From NCBI RefSeq assembly GCF_014851395.1, contig NW_024040041.1, positions 13,140,242 through 13,204,241 on the forward strand: 64,000 nucleotides of DNA. The letters are read 5' to 3'. Position 1 is the first letter of the stretch. Every line of letters begins with the position of its first letter. The notes beneath the pieces were generated by a model, which was not told the DNA's origin, searched no databases, and saw only the letters and a list, made by a program, of their open reading frames with translations. The stretch is from Micropterus salmoides (taxonomy: Eukaryota; Chordata; Actinopteri; Centrarchiformes; Centrarchidae). The position numbers and the translations under genes are program-made. Positions 10,930 to 21,999 of the stretch are shown one piece after another.

Positions 10930-13311
10930 ATGGTGAAGCTGACAAAGGCCAAGACATTCCAGGCATACCTGGACTCCTGCCACCGTCGCTACAGCTGTGT
11001 GCACTGCCGCGCCCATCTGGCCAACCATGACGATCTTATCTCCAAGGTTAGTAGGCCAACACTCTTTGTTGGTAATAATCATATCAGGTGACACCACTTC
11101 ATGGCTCTCACTAAGTTTAGAAAGTAGCTAAACTGGAAAATCTGGACTGATGGGAAACAAATAAGAGATCTCCCAACATAGGACGACGTTTTGGAAATAA
11201 AGCCAGAAGAATTACAATTAATATCATGTTGTGTTTGATGCTTATTTCAAGTGGACATATGGAGCATTTTTGTCTGTGATTTCATTTTTCCTCTGTTTCT
11301 AGTCTTTCCAAGGCAGCCAGGGCCGAGCCTACCTCTTCAACTCTGTGTGAGTATTTTATTTAGAAACATTTCTACATGTTGGCACATTAAATGTAAAAGT
11401 GACTTATCTTAGGTTTCCAATCTTATTTTTATCTCCCTGACCACTGTATAGACAGGTAAAACGTGACTTCAGTAAGTGTTACAAGTGAATTATGTTCATC
11501 ACAGTGTTAAAAACCACTTGCCTTAAATGTTCCTTTGTGTTTACCCTACTTTGTTATCACATCTTTTCTTAGAAACATAAAGGCGTTGGTAAATCTATGA
11601 TCTTATTTGTTTTCTCAGTGTATCATTTCTGGAATAGTCTAGTTCTCTCTGAAAACACATTCCCAGTATCAGACATGTTTGCACAAACCACATTGTCAAC
11701 AGATAATTTGATTTGCTTAAGTGTTGACCTTGAAGTTGGGTGAGTTCACTTCACTCCTGCTTCTCCTTGATTAGTGCGATAGAAATACACAGACTCTAAG
11801 ATGTGAGCCCATTGAATGTGTTTGGCACTTATTCTAACTTCATCAGCGTCTATTCAATTTAAAACTTGATCTGTTGTTCAAGTGAAGCTCCGTTCTAACT
11901 GGTTTCATGGAAAGGCATCATCTGAACTTAAATTTTTTTTTAATATGACGAAACAGGAAAGTCGTTCCTTTACTGTTGAGGGTCACAGTCGTCTTTTAGT
12001 GCATGGTAAGGAGAGTAGTTACATTACTATGCAGCCGTCTGTGGGTCAGAGAGGAGCTGCTGTTTGACAACACTGCGTTTGGTTTCAGGGTGAACGTCGG
12101 CTGTGGTCCTGCGGAGGAGAGGCTGCTGCTTACAGGACTTCACGCAGTTGCCGACATCTACTGTGAAAACTGTCACACCACTTTGGGCTGGAAATATGTA
12201 AGTACGACCCCCTGCGAATAAAATGCTGGCCTGTTTTCACCATTAAACTGGTTTTGATGATGAAAGAGGTTAATGGGGTTCACACTACAGATAGCTCTGG
12301 TGTAGGTTTTAAATTACAGTTGAGCGTCAGTAACATTAGCAGGATATATTGCAGGTAATCCAACCTTGTCCTGCTTTACGTGTATTACCCCCGGTGTTCT
12401 ACATTGTATCATTTAATTTGTGATATACGATGATGGTAAGCTGTGCTTATACTTATAAAACTGAGTTACATCCAGGTGGTTTCTCTTTTACCTTGTTTCA
12501 TGACTGAATAGGAGATCACTGCCGTGCAGGTGCCGTGTTCACTTTCATTCACTCACTGGGATTTAGAACAGCAACTGCTCTGACTGAGTGGTTTGCAGTG
12601 GAGATGTCTTTGCTAGATGTGTGTTACTGAAAAGCAGAAGCTTACTGAGTCTTTCTTCATCTTCCTTAATGTTTTCATCACCATCAACAATCTCCCATCG
12701 GCGTCAGAAAATGAACAGTCACAGTTCTTGCGGTCCCCCCATGGTATCTTTGTAGCTGCTGTAACCCAGATATATATTTTAGACTTTTGAGAAGGCGCAG
12801 GTCAGCTAGACTCTAACTACACAGCACCCCTTAACGCACAAGTATAAATACAGCTTCACACATTTTATGATGGTTTTTGCAGATTACACAATATAAAAAA
12901 AAATAAAAATCCAATGAGAAAATAGGGTAAACATGAACAATAGTTACAGATGTTAGTGATGTGAAACACACATTTCCACAGATTAATTAAAAAATACACT
13001 TATTCATTTGGCAGATGCTACAAATACAAGAGATAATTTAGCTAACAAATCATATCAAGTTTAAACACTACCTTGACATTTCAAATGAAATAGTTGAATA
13101 TATGGCACATTTGGAGTGTTTGTATATCCTTTTTATGAAACTAGTACTGAGTAGTACATAAACATGGTATCAGTCTGACTTAATTTATACTTTAATATTG
13201 TTTCTAATAACCCTTCTGCAGGAACAAGCCTTTGAGCTGAGTCAGAAGTACAAGGAGGGGAAGTTTATCATCGAGCTGTCCCACATGATAAAGGACAACG
13301 GCTGGGACTGA
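10930..13311 (+). CDS. ypel3: Protein yippee-like 3 (ypel3), 4 coding exons
   Basis: Exons 10930-11046, 11303-11346, 12089-12197 and 13222-13311 join to 360 nt, 119 aa, the standard length of YPEL3. The Yippee zinc-binding signature is exact: C23-X2-C26, then 52 residues, then C79-X2-C82. Other conserved blocks are TFQAYLDSCHRRYSC, SFQGSQGRAYLF, GLHAVADIYCENC and the C-terminal ELSHMIKDNGWD. Yippee proteins are small, highly conserved nuclear/centrosome-associated zinc proteins; YPEL3 is linked to growth arrest and senescence in mammals, with no known enzymatic reaction. The start ATG lies two bases after the acceptor at 10927, so the 5' UTR is spliced. It sits downstream of gdpd3 on the same strand, as in human 16p11.2. 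YPEL1, 2 and 4 are close paralogues; synteny decides for ypel3. Confidence 0.96.
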
Positions 13312-14332
13312 GAGGGAAACCTTCGTCTTTCTTCATGACTTTTTCAAAAGTTGCATCCCCTTCAACATAAAAGGGTCCCAGTGTAGCTTCCTCATCCCGC
13401 GTACGAGCCATCGCTGTGCCACACTTTCACTTCGAACAGCTTTGCCAAGTATAGCATGTGATGCCTTATCTTCTGTTCTTCATGTTTTTCCAGCGACCAC
13501 AACAACACATTTGCTGATATATCTATCCCATTTGCTAGTTGTCCTGGGACATGGACTGAATGAGTGTAGGGTTTGTGTGAAAGACTGGGAGATGTAGTCA
13601 CACAGGCATGTGTGCATGTTGGATTTTAAAAGCGTGTGTTTGAGTGATGAAACCCTTTTCCGCAACCAGTGAACAGTCACGCTCTGTGGGTGGTGAGGCC
13701 AGCGCAAGTCAAATAATCTGACCTTCTAACACATCGGATGCAGGTATTTGGGTTTACCTTTTGAGTTTAAGGTGCACATTTACACATATCTGGCCCAACA
13801 GAGTAAAGTATTTAGGCCTGATTAACCCACAGATCATTTTTGAGTGAGGGTATGAGAGTGCTTGGAACAGTGCGAGGGCTTGTTTTTTTATCGATCATGT
13901 TTTTTATGTTAAGATCATTAACACTTGTTTATATTTTGCCAGGATGATTAATTAGTAATGTTAAAGCCTTCAAACGTCTCCTGCAAGAATTCTTAAATCT
14001 CAAGTGTTTACTGCTTGTTGCAAATACACATTTTAGTGTGTGTGCGTGCGTGTGCACGCGTGGGTCTGAGTGTGCATGTGCGTGTGTGCGGAGATGTCTT
14101 CAGGTGGACGGTGTTGAGAAGCATTGGTCTCGGGGTTCACATCTAGAGTTTCCACTGCACAGCTGGGATATCTTCACTTTTACTTCATGCTGATGAGATC
14201 TATCCTTCATGTGTTTGTGTATATCCTAACACTGAGCCGCCCTTACAGATACATTTACTCAATCATGTTAGAGCAAAGTGTGATTAGGATTATGTAGCAT
14301 ATTTATGGTGATTTTTAAGGTCTGCTTCTTTC

Positions 14333-14338
14333 ATTAAA
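14333..14338 (+). terminator. Candidate ypel3 polyadenylation signal ATTAAA
   Basis: ATTAAA lies about 1 kb after the ypel3 stop codon; the intervening DNA (13312-14332) holds no gene and is read as 3' UTR with a GT-rich stretch near 14036-14092. Another ATTAAA follows at about 14364, so the exact cleavage site is unknown. Confidence 0.4.
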
Positions 14339-14775
14339 TGTGTATTATTTTAACCTAATATTTCATTAAAATACAGTGTCTGTAACCCGTGTAGTTCGTT
14401 TTTCTTTTGCTTGTCGTGTGTGCATACATGTATCCTCTGATTCCCGCAGCACACTTTTTTTTTTGAATTACTGAATAACCTATTAGAATATATAAATACT
14501 TGAGAAAAGTAATTTACCTTCCAATTATGTTGATCTCCACCACTTGAGAACTGATAATCCTCTATATCACTTTCAGACATTGTGCATCATTTTAACTTCC
14601 TTTTTCTGAGCATCTGCTGACACGTATGGCATAAACCCAGTCTCATTTTTGAAATCTATATTGAAAACATGTTGGCAAAGCTTCCATTTACAGAGAGGGA
14701 GAAATCCAATAGCCTTGACTGGGTGATAAATCAGCCAGGTGATGTAGGTCATATATATATATATACACACATATA

Positions 14776-16394
14776 CAGTGGGTACGGAAAGTATTCAGAC
14801 CCCTTTAAATTTTTCACTTTGTTTCATTGCAGCCATTTTCCAAAAATCAAAAAAGTTCATTTTATTTCTCAGTAATGTACACTCAGCACCCCATCTTGAC
14901 AGAAAAAAACAGAAATGTAGAAATTTTTGCAAATTTATTAAAAAAGAAAAACTGAAATATCACATGGTCATAAGTATTCAGACCCTTTGCTCAGTATTTA
15001 GTAGAAGCACCCTTTTGATCTAATACAGCCATGAGTCGTTTTGGTTTTTCACATCTGGATTTGGGTATCCTCTGCCATTCCTCCTTGCAGATCCTCTCCA
15101 GTTCTGTCAGGTTGGATGGTAAACGTTGGTGGACAGCCATTTTCAGGTCTCTCCAGAGATGCTCAATTGGGTTTAAGTCAGGGCTCTGGCTGGGCCATTC
15201 AAGAACAGCCACGGAGTTGTTGTGAAGCCACTCCTTCGTTATTTTAGCGGTGTGCTTAGGGTCATTGTCTTGTTGGAAGGTAAACCTTCGGCCCAGTCTG
15301 AGGTCCAGAGCACTCTGGAAAAGGTTTTCGTCCAGGATATCCCTGTACTTGGCCGCATTCATCTTTCCCTCGATTGCAACCAGTCGTCCTGTCCCTGCAG
15401 CTGAAAAACACCCCCACAGCATGATGCTGCCACCACCATGCTTCACTGTTGAGACTGTATTGGACAGGTGATGAGCAGTGCCTGGTTTTCTCCACACATA
15501 CCGCTTAGAATTAAGGCCAAAAAGTTCTATCTTGGTCTCATCAGACCAGAGGATCTTATTTATCACCATCTTGGAGTCCTTCAGGTGTTTTTTTAGCAAA
15601 CTCCATGCGGGCTTTCATGTGTCTTGCACTGAGGAGAGGCTTCCGTCGGGCCACTCTGCCATAAAGCCCCGACTGGTGGATTGCTGCAGTGATGGTTGAC
15701 TTACTACAACTTTCTCCCATCTCCCGACTGCATCTCTGGAGCTCAGCCACAGTGACCTTTGGGTTCTTCTTTACCTCTCTCACCAAGGCTCTTCTCCCCC
15801 GATAGCTCAGTTTGGCCGGACAGCCAGCTCTAGGAAGGGTTCTGGTCGTCCCAAACGTCTTCCATTTGAGGATTATGGAGGCCACTGTGCTCTTAGGAAC
15901 CTTAAGTGCAGAAGAAATTTTTTTGTAACCTTGGCCAGATCGGTGCCTTGCCACAATTCTGTCTCTGAGCTCTTCAGGCAGTTCCTTTGACCTCATGATT
16001 CTCATTTGCTCTGACATGCACTGTGAGCTGTAAGGTCTTATATAGACAGGTGTGTGGATTTCCTAATCAAGTCCAATCAGTATAATCAAACACAGCTGGA
16101 CTCAAATGAAGGTGTAGAACCATCTCAAGGATGATCAGAAGAAATAGACAGCACCTGAGTTAAATATGAGTGTCACGGCAAAGGGTCTGAATACTTATGA
16201 CCATGTGATATTTCAGTTTTTCTTTTTTAATAAATTTGCAAAAATTTCTACATTTCTGTTTTTTTCTGTCAAGATGGGGTGCTGAGTGTACATTACTGAG
16301 AAATAAAATGAACTTTTTTGATTTTTGGAAAATGGCTGCAATGAAACAAAGAGTGAAAAATTTAAAGGGGTCTGAATACTTTCCATACCCACTG
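14776..16394 (-). mobile_element. Near-complete Tc1-like DNA transposon (1619 bp)
   Basis: Terminal inverted repeats span 14776-14990 and 16178-16394, about 215 bp each, starting CAGTGGGTACGGAAAGTATT and ending in its complement; the arms are nearly identical, with one base change and a 2-nt indel near the outer ends. TA target-site duplications flank it (14774-14775 and 16395-16396). It has landed between TA and GATA/GA microsatellites. The interior carries one transposase gene on the minus strand, broken by a single frameshift. High TIR identity suggests recent insertion. Confidence 0.95.
14991..16017 (-). pseudogene. Tc1-like transposase with one homopolymer frameshift
   Basis: Two overlapping minus-strand frames cover the whole protein: 16017-15556 (N-terminal HTH DNA-binding half, from MSEQMRIMRSKELPEELRD) and 15599-14991 (catalytic half). 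The catalytic triad is visible: D in WSDETKIE, D in QQDNDPKHTA and E in NPIEHLW, with exactly 34 residues between the second D and E (DD34E). The two frames meet at a run of seven A (15588-15594 on the minus strand); family members need six there to stay in frame. Otherwise no stop interrupts it. It could be an inactive copy with a recent single mutation, or a base-calling error at the homopolymer. Confidence 0.9.
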
Positions 16395-16396
16395 TA

Positions 16397-16469
16397 GATA
16401 GAGAGAGATAGATAGATAGATATAGATAGAGAGAGATAGATAGATATCGATATAGATATAGATATATAG

Positions 16470-16504
<35 letters not shown>

Positions 16505-16505
16505 A
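16397..16505. repeat. Compound GATA/GA/TA microsatellite
   Basis: Runs of GATA, GAGA and TATA units follow the right end of the Tc1 element directly. A TA run also borders the left end (about 14750-14775), so the transposon appears to have inserted into a simple-repeat tract. Confidence 0.9.
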
Positions 16506-17156
16506 TAAATAATGTAATGATGTAAATACTATATATTAATGTGTTAGATACCCTGCTGTATACATCAGGCTATACCACAAAACAGTACAAGCAGTTGTGC
16601 TGCATTAAACGTAATGCAATGTAATATTTAGGAGGATCTATTGAAGGAAAATGCAATTTAATATACACAACTATGTTTTTAGTGCTGTATAAAGATCTTA
16701 CATACTTAACTGTTATGTTTTTATTACCTTAGAATGGGACATTTGTATCTACACACACTGCAGGTTTTCTTACATTGAAGTCTTCATGTTGTACAGCCAT
16801 GTTTATACGGTAGTCCTAACAGACAAACTGCTCTACAGAGCGTCTTTCATCACTACATTGAATATGTACGTACGAGGAAGAAGTAGTGGTAGTAGCAGTA
16901 GTCATCTCGTTTATTAGAAGTAAGAAGAGAAGTGAAATTTAGACAAATGGAGGACCACATGTATTATTTAGCACAAGAGCCGACCGAGCCGAGTGTGTCG
17001 GCCATGTAGCTTCTCCTGCGCACTTGCAAAGGGAGGGGTGAGCAGTGACTGAGCCGTTGGTTGCAATTCCTTATCCTTACCACTAGATGCCACTAAAACA
17101 TACACATTGTAGCCTTAAAAGGTTGTGACTTCTCCAAAAAAATCAGTCGACATTAA

Positions 17157-18155
17157 AGGGGCTATATGTAAGTTTTTGATTTTAATAAATGAAATTGTCA
17201 TTGCCTTATTTTCGATGGGCTCAAAACTCACTTAGAAATGAAGCACACACCTGTTTTCTCCGTTGCTTGCATCAGCTACTATTCTGCTTTAAATGTGAGG
17301 TCTCTGGTTCTGAGTCCTCATGTCAACAACTAACGCGACCCATGTTACTATCCTGTGTACCACTGTTGATTTAGCCTGCAAGAAAGGATATAACGGCAAA
17401 AAGCAAATGTGGAGCGATTTGTTTACTAACGTAACATGACCCACATAACATAAAACACTGCAACAAAACGATCACAACAACCCAGAGGAAGGAAGAGCCA
17501 TCCATTATCACTAGTTACAGTAAAGTTACTTACTGCAGTCTAACTGTTAGTGTGACACAATCTCATTATAATATCCATTCCAGCTCACTAACCATTTCAT
17601 TATCATCCAATACATGTAGCTGTGCTGACATTGCTGAGCCTCCGGGGGAAAGATTCACAGATAGTAAAGATAGTTACTGAAAAGCAGCAGGCGAGCTAAC
17701 GATGTAGTACGTCAGCTAAATGCAGTAAATGTACTGAGATCATGTAACGAGCATGGATTAGTTCAACCTGCAGCTGATAAAACTATTACTGTAACGTTGC
17801 AGTGGGAGTTTACCTGAGTTTCCAGCTCGGTCTGTTCTCCCTGTCTCTCTATAGCCGCTGTCACTCTGCCTTTATTCGTGAGTATTGAGCCGATATGCGG
17901 CGCCGGTGTTTATCTGCCTCTGAGACGGGAACGTTGAAGTAACAGAGCCTGAACCTATGGCCTGAACATGTCTGGAGAAAAGCCACAGCCTGCATGCTGG
18001 TGATCCTGCGTTTACTGTGGTGTTTCTGTATGAAAGTTAAAGTGTTTTGGATTATGCTCGCTCATGACTTCAAGCGAGCGCGCGTACAAGCACACACCTG
18101 GTTGCAATCTTAGAACCGCACCGCTAGTGGCTGTTGGAAACTCCATAATGCCCCT
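17157..18155. mobile_element. Putative 999-bp non-autonomous element flanked by TTAA
   Basis: The left edge reads TTAA|AGGGGCTATATGTAAG (TTAA at 17153-17156) and the right edge CATAATGCCCCT|TTAA (TTAA at 18156-18159), giving a short inverted terminus AGGGGC and identical TTAA flanks. TTAA duplication is characteristic of piggyBac and Kolobok-type elements. No long reading frame is present, so it would be non-autonomous. Class is inferred from the target site only. Confidence 0.45.
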
Positions 18156-18204
18156 TTAAGGGTCTGATTCCAAATGTCTTTCTTCTACAAAATATATAAA
18201 TAAA

Positions 18205-18490
18205 ATGTTAATCTATATACTCAGTTGCAAGTTAATTAGGTACAGTCAAATACAATAGTCCTCATGAAGGTTATAATGTTCTGTTTTGTTGAAACTATTT
18301 TAGAGAGGTGTAACTTCATGGTAATTTTGGAGGCTATAGTTTGTGGTGCTATTGGACTGTATTCCATTATACAGAAAGGTGTTTCTGTTACCTTCAAGAA
18401 TATAAGTGGGGTGGGCAAAATATTAGAAACACCTGTCAGTATAACTCAGCACAGTTCAAAAGAGCCACATTATAATGACAATTGAATCAA
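18205..18490. repeat. Unclassified interspersed repeat
   Basis: Contains phrases that recur in fish genomes (CTCAGTTGCAAGTTAATTAGGTAC and GGGCAAAATATTAGAAACACC are split here by about 180 nt). No coding content. Recognition is from memory of common fish repeats and is tentative. Confidence 0.35.
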
Positions 18491-18607
18491 AGCCTCTCTA
18501 AAACATGTTTATATGGGATTGTGTTTTGCTTTTGGGGCAGGGGCAGTCAAGTGAATTGGGTTGATTGAGCTCACCTGGAGTTAATTATGGGTGCTGTTGG
18601 GGACGCT

Positions 18608-19353
18608 TGAGAACTGACAAAAGGCAGAGCCGAGCACCTGTTCGGTCTTTCTGTGTACGTTGTGGATGCTACGTTGAACGTGCCCAGCTAAGAAACTGGC
18701 ATTGTGCTCATCTTTTGGGCTGGGTGTTTGTGACTGTTGCAGATAGTGAAAACAGGAGGGAGCTGTTCCATTTTTAAGAGTGGAGGCCTGTTTTCTCCTG
18801 TAGGTTGCGAGGTGGGAGACAACATCAGCCAGCCACCACTGCTTCCCGGCCAGGCACAGCGCTGTTAGGCTATGTCCCTCAGCTGCTTCCATGGGGCACT
18901 GGACGGCTGCTCCAGCTTAGACCTGGGGAATGGGGAGGGGGGGTCTCACTGGCTCTGTAAGTTGAGTGCCATTTCCCTTCTATGACGTGTTAACCTTTAT
19001 CTTTTGTTTGTGTGCACTTTCAATAGTCCCTATAGGGGGGACAGAACTGTCTAGGGTATAAAAGGTGCCATCTGTACTGCCTGAGGGTGATAGGGGGAGC
19101 TGCAGATAGTGCTGGGTCTGCAGTGCAATCTGCCTCGTGTGCTGTTTGCATTTGAGTCCTCACTGAGTGGTATTGTAGTATAAATGCAGCAGTAAGTTGC
19201 AGTAAAACCAGTGGTTTCATTCTGATACCTATACTGCACCTGCCAAAGCCAACTACAACCTAGGAAATATAAACTGATTTTTGAACTCACTGGTGTGCTT
19301 GTCATTTTTCAGCCTCTTACGAGGTTAAATGGCTTTATTCATAGGCCCACAAC
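18608..19353 (+). repeat. Direct repeat copy 1, probable 5' LTR
   Basis: Begins TGAGAACTGACAAAAGGCAG and aligns with 20089-20905 over most of its length. A TATAAAA box lies at 19057-19063, followed about 200 nt later by a decayed counterpart (AATATAAACTG near 19264) of the AATAAA found in copy 2. A promoter followed by a polyadenylation signal inside a repeat is the U3-R-U5 layout of an LTR. Divergence between the copies is high, so the element is old. Confidence 0.5.
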
Positions 19354-20088
19354 ACTCCCGATCAGGGTGTTTGGGAATGTGGTTGTAACACACATGTAGT
19401 GATGGCCCATATCTGCAGGAAACTAAATCCAAAACTGTGGCCTCAGCAAGTGTTAGTGATTCTGCATATCTTGCTGCCAAAGTAGGTTGGTTGGACTCAC
19501 TCTTGTAAGTAATCTGTAAGTAAATTTGGTTCATTACAAATGAGGGCTCAGAGTTAATGGGGCATGATGGTGTATCTGCTGCCAATGGTGGTATAAAAGA
19601 AGTGGCAGACCGTGTGCCAGTTTGATTCCTTGGTTTTAGTTTTTCGTAGCTGACCTGCCTGGTCATGAGATCCTCCTGGGTTTTGATTTCTCAGCAAGCA
19701 TGGTGCTGTTGACTTTATAAGGAGGGGATCTTCCCTTTGGTAGTCCCTGAAGATTTAACAAAGCCCCAAACTGTTTGTCCAGGTGGCTATGGTTATCCTT
19801 CCTGTAATGAAGCCATTGTCACAGGCAAAGTTGCCAGTGTAGTTTGAGGGTGGAACAGGGTACTATGCCTGTGCAAGTAATTACTGTTAAATGAAAGTGG
19901 GCATGTTGCATACTACAGTGAGTAGTCGGGGTGAATATGAGAATGCAGATAGCAAAGAGTCTGTCTGAATCCTGGAATCCTGGTGTCCCTGTTAACGTAT
20001 TTTGGTATCGAATGGAAAGGTTGTAACCCCTCAAACTTGTTAATGTGCTTTTTTGAAAGAACCAGTCGTGGTGGTGGTATCAGACTCT
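19354..20088 (+). mobile_element. Internal remnant between the two direct repeats
   Basis: About 735 bp separates the repeat copies. It has no recognisable gag, protease, reverse transcriptase or integrase frame, so if the flanks are LTRs the interior is deleted or was never coding. A second TATAAAAG occurs near 19591. No clear primer-binding site or polypurine tract could be assigned. Confidence 0.35.
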
Positions 20089-20905
20089 TGAGAACTGACA
20101 AAAGGCAGAACCAAGACCTGTTCAGTGTCATTGGCTACTTGGTGGACGTTACTGGGGAACTTGGCAAGACACCAGCATTGTTCTCTTTCTGGGGGGTGGG
20201 TGCCATTCGAGACTTAGTGTCCCTGACTGTAAAGACAGACATGGGAGCTGTTGTGTTCGGAGTGGAGGCCAGTTGTCTCCCCTATAGATCACAAGGTGTG
20301 GAATAATACAAAGCGAGTCAGCTGCCACCACTTCCCGGCCAGGTACAGTGTTAAGCCTGTTGCCACACGCTGCTAGAGGACTCCGTCCCTCAGCTGCTTC
20401 CCCGGGTCACTGGACACTACCAGATGTAGTAGTAAGTAGAGTGTGATTTTCCTTCTAGTTGAAATGTTAACCTTCTTATTTATTTGTGTGAAGTTTTAAT
20501 AGTCTCTCTAAGGGTGACAGAGCTTTTGGGGGTAGAAAGGGTGCTATCTGTATTGCCTGAAGGTGATATGGGGAGTTGCAGTGAACGACTTGCTGTTGTA
20601 GTCTGCTTTGTGTACTGTTGAGTCTGCAGTGTAATCCATCTTGTGTATTTGAATCCTAACAGAGTTGCATTGTAGTATAATTGCAGTGAGTTGAAAGGGT
20701 GAAGCTGGAGGTTAGTTTCATCCCTGACGCCCAGTAGACTGCCCTGCCATGACCAACCTCAACCCAGGACTTGCGTGTTAAATTAAATTCATGAAATAAA
20801 GATGAACTGATTTTTGTACTCAGTGGTGTGGTTGTCTTTTCATCTTTGTACCCAGGTTAAATGGGTTACCCATAGGCACGCTACTCCTGGTGCAACCACT
20901 CCCAA
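20089..20905 (+). repeat. Direct repeat copy 2, probable 3' LTR
   Basis: Second copy of the repeat at 18608. It keeps the shared blocks CTTCCCGGCCAGGTACAG, GTCCCTCAGCTGCTTCC and ACTGATTTTTGTACTCAGTGG. An intact AATAAA is at 20795-20800; the copy-1 TATA box is altered here (GGGGTAGAAAGG near 20540). Confidence 0.5.
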
Positions 20906-21779
20906 AGAAACTTAATTATACTGAGTGTATTCTAAAAATGCAAACTGGACGGGTAAGATCATGATGTGCTGGTCTAATACCAAAAAATCCTTCAGACCAA
21001 ATGTCAAAGCGACAGATGACAAATTTTGATAACCAAGATTCACTGAAGGGAGATGTGGGAGAAATATACATGTTGGGGAAGCTAAATAGTCAAAATGGTA
21101 AAATAAGATCTGATAAAAATGTAATCTTGACAAAATGTGCCTGAAAGAAGCATAAAAATCTTCTAGGGTGAAGAACAATGTGAAATGTCCTTTTAGGCTG
21201 ACATTAGAAACATCCATTTTAGTGTCACCTTGACAAAGGCAGCCTCAGCATGTGCATCCAGGTTACTCCGTCAAGACCATGTTAGTTAGTTTGACTCGTA
21301 AAGGGTGTCTAGTGGTTGTTTATTAAATTAACCTCTCCCTGCTAGGTTATTCCACGGTGAAAACTGCAAACAGACCCTGCTGCATAACCTTAGCTAAGAT
21401 GGATGCTGGAAATGGACATTGTGTTGCTGTGCTTTCTGATCGCCTTTAGCTTACTCTGCTAATTTGTTGTTGCATTTATAAATTACAGAGCGCATACACT
21501 GTTTATGGTTTATTTTTACCATCTATTTGATGCCTAATAATTAATACGCCAGCGTGATGTGACTACTAGCGTTTCAACTGCAGTCAGTGCACTTGCAGCA
21601 GAACATACCACAATACACGCACTGTACAAACTACCCGCATCGTATACTGTGGTATTACAAACTGATGTAACGTATAATCGCTTTGAAAATGACTAATGAT
21701 TGAAATTAATTCATACAAGGTATATTACGGTGGAATAAAAAAACAAGAGTTTCATATTTTAACCCTGTTTGTGTCGTGC

Positions 21780-21999
21780 ATCCCTATGTCCACGCAAATG
21801 GATCCTCCCGATATGGACGATCATGTGACTTTTTCCGTTTCGCCATTTTCCTCTTCTACACCGGTTCTCTAACTGGTAGCTACGTTATCGTTCCCCCTCG
21901 TTGTTTTAACCTGTCCAAAGCTGACTGAGGGAAAGAGGGGAACCCTAAGAAGAAGACAGTCTGCCGTTGTAGCTGTATCGCCCCGAGAGAAGCGCGAGA
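21780..21999 (+). promoter_or_regulatory. atp6v0c: atp6v0c promoter and 5' UTR
   Basis: Directly upstream of the start codon. A YY1-like GCCATTTTC lies at about 21842-21850 and an E-box-type ATCATGTGAC at 21820-21829, which matches the lysosomal CLEAR consensus GTCACGTGAC at 8 of 10 positions. V-ATPase genes are known TFEB/CLEAR targets, so this site is a sensible candidate. No TATA box is visible near the probable start. Confidence 0.45.

Noticed and set aside
12985..13030. Possible reverse L2 tail (CATTTGGCAGATGCT)
   Set aside because: Only about 20 bases agree, too short to separate from chance.
15031..15699. Plus-strand frames of 60-73 codons in the Tc1 element
   Set aside because: They lie opposite the minus-strand transposase and have no homology of their own.
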